8,359 nt of DNA from CAZKFH01 sp050693165 (GTDB lineage Bacteria; Actinomycetota; UBA4738; CALAEC01): contig JBOGVX010000243.1 in NCBI GenBank assembly GCA_050693165.1, positions 1-8,359 on the forward strand. Reading direction: 5' to 3'. Below, piece by piece: positions 4,747 to 8,359 of the stretch; position 1 is the stretch's first letter; every line of letters starts with the position of its first letter. Below the pieces are notes generated by a model. The model was given only the letters and a program-made list of their open reading frames with translations. It was not told the DNA's origin and made no database searches. The position numbers were made by a program, and so were the translations under genes.

Positions 4747-6510
4747 CTACAGGTACTGGCCGGGGCTGACGCGCTCGACCTGGCGGCTTCCCTCGCCGGT
4801 GTCGCGGTCGCCCAGGAGGGTACGGACGTAGACGATCCGCTCGCCCTTCTTGCCCGAGATCCGAGCCCAGTCGTCGGGGTTCGTCGTGTTGGGCAGGTCC
4901 TCGTGCTCCTTGAACTCCGCACGGATCGACTCGAGCAGGTCGTTGGCCTTGATGCCCTTCTCCCCGTGCTGGAGGAAGCGCTTGATGGCCAGCTTCTTCG
5001 CGCGCGCGACGATGTTCTCGATCATGGCGCCGGAGTTGAAGTCCTTGAAGAACAGGATCTCCTTGTCTCCGTGCTGGTAGGTGACCTCGAGGAAGCGGTT
5101 CTCCTCGGTCGGCGCGTACATCCGCTCGATCGTCCCGGCCACCATCCTCTTGCACGCGGCGGCCGAGTCGCCGCCGGAACCCTTGATCTCGTCCTCGTGA
5201 ATCGGGACGGAAGGCGTCAGGTACTTCGACATGATGTCCTTGGCCGACTGCTCGTCCGGGCGCTCGATCTTGATCTTCACGTCGAGCCGGCCGGGCCTCA
5301 GGATCGCTGGGTCGATCAGGTCCTCGCGGTTCGAGGCGCCGATCACGATGACGTTCTTTAGGGTCTCGACGCCGTCGATCTCGGACAGCATCTGCGGGAC
5401 GATCGTGTTCTCGACGTCCGAGGAGATCCCCGAGCCCCGCATCCGGAAGATCGAGTCCATCTCGTCGAAGAAGACGATGACCGGGAAGCCTTCCTCGGAC
5501 TTCTCCTTGGCGCGCTGGAAGATCAGGCGGATCTGCCGCTCGGTCTCGCCGACGTACTTGTTGAGCAGTTCGGGGCCCTTGACGTTCAGGAAGTAGGAGT
5601 GGGCGTCTGCGCGGCCCGTCCGCTCCGCGACCTTCTGAGCCAGCGAGTTCGCGACGGCCTTGGCGATGAGCGTCTTGCCGCATCCGGGAGGCCCGTAGAG
5701 CAGTATCCCCTTGGGCGCAGCGAGCTCGTGCTCCTTGAAGATCTCGGAGTACAGGAACGGAAGCTCGACCGCGTCCTTGATGTCCTCGATCTGCGGCCCG
5801 AGCCCGCCGATGTCCTCGTAGCTGATGTCGGGGATCTCCTCGAGGATGACGTCCTCGACCTGCTCCTTCGGGAGACGCTCCAGCACATGACCGGAGCGAG
5901 GGTCGAGTAGGAGCGGGTCGCCGGCGCGAAGAAGCTCGCCCTTGAGTGCCTGCGAGACGATGGCGACCATCTCCTCGTCGCCGCGACCAACAACGACGAC
6001 GCGGCCGTCGCCGAGGTTCTCCTTGATCGTGACGACCTCGCCCTGCTTGTCGGGCTCGAGGATCTCCACGACGTTGAGCGCCTCGTTGAGGATGACCTCG
6101 GCGCCCTTGTGGAACCTCGCCTTGTCGAGCTCGGGGTCGATCGTGACGCGCATCTTCCGGCCGGCGGTGAACACGTCGACCGTTTCGTCTTCCTCGTTGT
6201 GGCCGAGGAACACACCGAAGGAGGCCGGCGGCTGCGAGAGCTTCTCGACCTCTTCCTTCATGGCCTCGAGCTTCTCGCGCTCGGCCTTGATCGTGGAGAC
6301 GAGCTTCTCGTTCTGCGCCTGGGCCTTGGCCAGGTTGCCCTTGGCCTCGAGGAGTCGCTCCTCGAGCGTGGTGACCTGGCGAGGGGCGCTCGTGAGGCGG
6401 CGGCGAAGGAGGGCGATCTCGTCCTCCAGGAACTTGACGTGCGTCCCCAGCTCGTCGACCTGCTTCTCGTAGGCTTCGATGCGTGCCTGCGGGTCGAGCT
6501 CGTCCGTCAT
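4747..6510 (-). CDS. mpa: Mpa/ARC, AAA+ ATPase of the Pup-proteasome
   Basis: A 587-residue hexameric ATPase that binds pupylated proteins, unfolds them and feeds them to the 20S proteasome in the cytosol. Residues about 8-92 are a charged heptad-rich coiled coil, the Pup-binding region. Two OB-type domains follow (about 95-225) and then the AAA module: Walker A GPPGCGKT (273-280), pore loop KYVGE (318-322), Walker B VIVFFDE (344-350), sensor-1 Asn394 in GASNRED, and arginine fingers Arg405 and Arg408 in LRPGRLD. The C-terminus is GQYL, with the penultimate Tyr that docks into the proteasome and opens its gate. The ATG at 6510 has GAGGGAG about 5 bases upstream. The length is usual for the family, and the protein is called Mpa in mycobacteria and ARC in Rhodococcus. 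It lies 77 bases downstream of trmI. No defect is visible. Confidence 0.97.
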   Translation of the reverse strand: MTDELDPQARIEAYEKQVDELGTHVKFLEDEIALLRRRLTSAPRQVTTLEERLLEAKGNLAKAQAQNEKLVSTIKAEREKLEAMKEEVEKLSQPPASFGVFLGHNEEDETVDVFTAGRKMRVTIDPELDKARFHKGAEVILNEALNVVEILEPDKQGEVVTIKENLGDGRVVVVGRGDEEMVAIVSQALKGELLRAGDPLLLDPRSGHVLERLPKEQVEDVILEEIPDISYEDIGGLGPQIEDIKDAVELPFLYSEIFKEHELAAPKGILLYGPPGCGKTLIAKAVANSLAQKVAERTGRADAHSYFLNVKGPELLNKYVGETERQIRLIFQRAKEKSEEGFPVIVFFDEMDSIFRMRGSGISSDVENTIVPQMLSEIDGVETLKNVIVIGASNREDLIDPAILRPGRLDVKIKIERPDEQSAKDIMSKYLTPSVPIHEDEIKGSGGDSAAACKRMVAGTIERMYAPTEENRFLEVTYQHGDKEILFFKDFNSGAMIENIVARAKKLAIKRFLQHGEKGIKANDLLESIRAEFKEHEDLPNTTNPDDWARISGKKGERIVYVRTLLGDRDTGEGSRQVERVSPGQYL

Positions 6511-6535
6511 TTCGCTCCCTCGCTCCCCTCTACAG

Positions 6536-6569
6536 AGGCCGAGTATATCTCTGGCCTACCCCTCGGCCT
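6536..6569 (-). promoter_or_regulatory. Inverted repeat in the trmI-mpa gap
   Basis: AGGCCGAG and CTCGGCCT (6562-6569 and 6536-6543) form a perfect 8-bp inverted repeat with 18 bases between the arms, in the 77-base gap before mpa. There is no T-run after the stem. One arm overlaps the TATACT hexamer, so the same bases could serve as an operator over a promoter or fold in read-through RNA from trmI. Confidence 0.35.
6542..6547 (-). promoter_or_regulatory. Possible -10 element of an mpa promoter
   Basis: TATACT on the minus strand is one base from TATAAT and sits in an AT-rich patch (GATATACT) unlike the surrounding GC-rich sequence, 31 bases before the mpa ATG. No good -35 hexamer lies 16-18 bases upstream; TTCACA is 21 away. 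It fits a promoter relying mainly on its -10 element, not unusual in actinobacteria, but is unproven. Confidence 0.35.
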
Positions 6570-6587
6570 GTGAAGCCACTACCTTTA

Positions 6588-7364
6588 CTAACGCGTCTTC
6601 CGGCCCACGGTGATGAACCCGGTGTGGGCGACCATGCGGTGATCGGGCCGAACGCTGCGCGGCTCGACGTGCCAGGTGCGCAGCATCACCTCGAACGTCT
6701 GGATCTCGAAGTAGCCGGCGGCCGTCATGGCCTCGACCAGCTGCTGGACCTGGCCGGTCGTCGGCAGATAGCCGCACATAGCTCCTCCCGGAACGAGTGC
6801 AGCCGTGGTTGCCTCAAGAACCCCCCAGGGCTCGGGCATGTCGAGGACGACCCGGTGGAACGTCTCGTCGCCGACGTCGCGTACATCACCGTGGCGAAGC
6901 TCGAGCCAAGCGGGGAGCTTGCCGAAGAACTCCTCGGCGTTGCGCTTGGCGATCTCGTGGAACTCCTCCCGGAGCTCATAGGACACGACGCGCCCCTCGG
7001 CCCCGGTCGCGCGGCAGAGCGCGATCGTCAGGGCGCCGGATCCGCTCCCCGCCTCCAGCACCCGCGCTCCCGGGAAGATGTCCGTATATACGAGAAGCGG
7101 GCCGATGTCCTTGGGATAGATCACCTGTGCGCCGCGGCCCATCTTCAGGATGAAGTCCGCCAGCCGCGGGCGGAAGCACACGAGCTCGGAGCCCGTGTTC
7201 GTGTGGACCCTGGCGCCTTCCTCAGAGCCGATCACCAGGTCGTGAGGAAGCGCTCCACCGTGGAAGTGGAAGGTGGCCCCGGGCTCGAGGCGCACCAGGA
7301 AGCGCCGGCCACGTGAATCGATGAGGAGCACCCGCTCGCCGGAGGCCATGGGCTCAGCGTCCAT
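6588..7364 (-). CDS. trmI: tRNA (adenine-58-N1)-methyltransferase TrmI
   Basis: A 258-residue SAM-dependent Rossmann-fold enzyme that makes m1A58 in the T-loop of tRNAs, acting as a homotetramer in characterised bacterial members. An N-terminal beta-rich domain (about 1-65) is followed by SAM motif I, VLEAGSGSGALT (102-113), the acidic YE (129-130) that contacts the SAM ribose, and LDMPEPW (174-180) with the likely catalytic Asp175. The C-terminal RTWHVEPRSVRPDHRMVAHT and GFITVGRK stretches are typical of the family. The ATG at 7364 has only a weak GGGGG tract at a distance upstream; the ATG at 7349 (MASGERVLL) is a credible alternative. It starts 18 bases after the htrA stop, which suggests a shared transcript. 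A trmI gene next to mpa is common in actinobacteria, although no direct link to the proteasome is established. Confidence 0.94.
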   Translation of the reverse strand: MDAEPMASGERVLLIDSRGRRFLVRLEPGATFHFHGGALPHDLVIGSEEGARVHTNTGSELVCFRPRLADFILKMGRGAQVIYPKDIGPLLVYTDIFPGARVLEAGSGSGALTIALCRATGAEGRVVSYELREEFHEIAKRNAEEFFGKLPAWLELRHGDVRDVGDETFHRVVLDMPEPWGVLEATTAALVPGGAMCGYLPTTGQVQQLVEAMTAAGYFEIQTFEVMLRTWHVEPRSVRPDHRMVAHTGFITVGRKTR

Positions 7365-7382
7365 CCGGTCAGGCTACCCCCG

Positions 7383-8359
7383 CTAGCCCTCCTCGACCGG
7401 AAGGGGGCGCACACCGAGGGTCACACGTAGCGTCCGCTCGTCGCCCTCGGGTGTCACGACCACGACATCGACCTCGTTCCCCGGGTCGAGATCGGCGAGG
7501 ACCTCTCCCACCGCGACCGACGAGTCGACGGACTCGCCGGCGATGCTGACGATCACGTCACCGATCGCGACGCCTCCGCGATCGGCGGGGCCACCGGGAA
7601 CCACCTCCTGAACCAGAGCGCCCTCCTTCACCGACAGGCCGAGCTGCGCGGCCACGGCCGCGTCGACGTCGCTCGTCGAAACGCCGAGGAAGGCCTGTTG
7701 CTCGACGGGATCGCGCATCGCCTCCTCTATCACGGGCTTGGCCCGGTCGATCGCGATGGCGAAACCGATGTTCTCGGCTGATCCCGCTCCGACCCCTGCC
7801 GTGTTTATCCCCACCACTCGCCCACTGAGGTCCACGAGCGGTCCGCCCGAGTTCCCGGGGTTGATGGCGGCGTCCGTCTGTAGCAGGTCCTCGTAGGTCC
7901 GGGTCTGACCCCCCGGAGCGCCGGCCCGGATGGTGCGGTGCCGTGCCGAGAGGATGCCGGACGTGACACTGGGTCCGCCCTCCAGGCCCAGCGCGAAGCC
8001 GAGGGCGACGACCGGCTCACCGAGCTGGAGCCCGCTCGCATCGCCGAGAGGCACTGTGGCCAGAGGTTCCTCCGTGGTCACCTTCAGGACCGCGAGGTCC
8101 GCGTTCGCGTCCCCACCGATGAGCCGGGCCTGCAGGTTGCGGCCGTCCGCGGTCACCACCTCGATGCCTCGAAGGGTGGCGCCCGCGGGCGCCTCGAGCA
8201 CGTGGAAGTTCGTGACGATGACGCCGTCGGAACGGACCACGAAGCCCGTGCCCTCCCCCTCGCCGTCACCTTCGATGGAGGAGCTGAAGTTGGAGGTGAC
8301 GTTGACGACGGCGGGGCTGACCCGCCTAACGACCTGAACGATCCTGTCCTCGTGAGGAT
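7383..8359 (-). CDS. HtrA/DegP-type trypsin-like serine protease with PDZ domain, N-terminus missing
   Basis: The frame is open to the right edge (first full codon 8357-8355), giving 324 visible residues; the real start is outside the window. The GTG at 8240 is internal, because the family-typical EDRIVQVVRRVSPAVVNVTS and GEGTGFVVRSDG precede and span it. The trypsin-fold triad is His52 (TNFHV), Asp87 (NADLAVLKV) and Ser170 (NPGNSGGPL), numbered from the first visible residue. A PDZ domain covers about 222-317, with AFLGVS, GGPADRGGVAIGDVIVSI and a C-terminal VTLGVRPLP. Family members are anchored or secreted proteases that degrade damaged envelope proteins, and the PDZ domain binds substrate C-termini. 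The missing part should hold a membrane anchor or signal peptide. It leads directly into trmI. All catalytic residues are present. Confidence 0.93.
   Translation of the reverse strand, partial: PHEDRIVQVVRRVSPAVVNVTSNFSSSIEGDGEGEGTGFVVRSDGVIVTNFHVLEAPAGATLRGIEVVTADGRNLQARLIGGDANADLAVLKVTTEEPLATVPLGDASGLQLGEPVVALGFALGLEGGPSVTSGILSARHRTIRAGAPGGQTRTYEDLLQTDAAINPGNSGGPLVDLSGRVVGINTAGVGAGSAENIGFAIAIDRAKPVIEEAMRDPVEQQAFLGVSTSDVDAAVAAQLGLSVKEGALVQEVVPGGPADRGGVAIGDVIVSIAGESVDSSVAVGEVLADLDPGNEVDVVVVTPEGDERTLRVTLGVRPLPVEEG

Noticed and set aside
4670..5683. Minus-strand open frame of 337 codons overlapping mpa
   Set aside because: It is an Arg/Gly/Asp-rich out-of-frame shadow of the Mpa AAA module.
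6483..7316. Plus-strand open frame of 277 codons opposite trmI
   Set aside because: It is antisense to a clear TrmI gene, has biased composition and no family features.
7383..8240. Start of the HtrA-type gene at the GTG at 8240
   Set aside because: The 39 residues before it (from EDRIVQVV to GEGTGF) are typical HtrA sequence, so the gene is cut by the window edge, not started there.
1..8359. CRISPR arrays, tRNA or rRNA genes, insertion sequences, attachment sites
   Set aside because: No regularly spaced repeats, cloverleaf-like segments, transposase frames or terminal repeats were found on either strand; the longest gap between genes is 137 bases.

Overview
The window is a compact, high-GC stretch in which every supported gene lies on the minus strand, so it is read from right to left. 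It belongs to an actinobacterium (Actinomycetota). Pup, Dop and an Mpa/ARC-type ATPase ending in GQYL together mark the Pup-proteasome system, and a TrmI-type tRNA methyltransferase just upstream of mpa is the usual neighbour in that phylum. The sequence alone does not fix the lineage.

In transcription order the genes are: an HtrA/DegP-type serine protease whose N-terminus runs off the right edge (8359-7383); tRNA m1A58 methyltransferase trmI (7364-6588); the proteasomal ATPase mpa/arc (6510-4747); two tandem secreted subtilisin-family (S8) peptidases, here S8-A (4609-3251) and S8-B (3171-1723); the depupylase dop (1668-184); and the first 36 codons of pup (108-1), starting at TTG behind a strong Shine-Dalgarno sequence and running off the left edge. 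Gaps between genes are 18 to 137 bases, and no convincing rho-independent terminator is visible.

Pup is made with a C-terminal Gln in many lineages and deamidated by Dop. Tagged substrates are recognised by the Mpa coiled coil and threaded into the 20S core, and Dop also removes Pup. The core subunits and the ligase PafA are not in this window and would be expected beyond the left edge. TrmI modifies tRNA, and the HtrA protein is an envelope protease. The two S8 peptidases carry signal peptides and so act outside the cytosolic proteasome.

The most distinctive part is the tandem S8 pair between mpa and dop. Each gene is preceded by the same 20-bp dyad, CTTTGT-N8-ACAAAG. The similarity continues about 120 bases without a net gap into the signal-peptide region of S8-B, whereas the matching frame in S8-A ends at a stop overlapping its own start. 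This suggests duplication of a gene with its control region, followed by replacement of the N-terminus of S8-A. The shared dyad is a candidate operator for a regulator not seen here.
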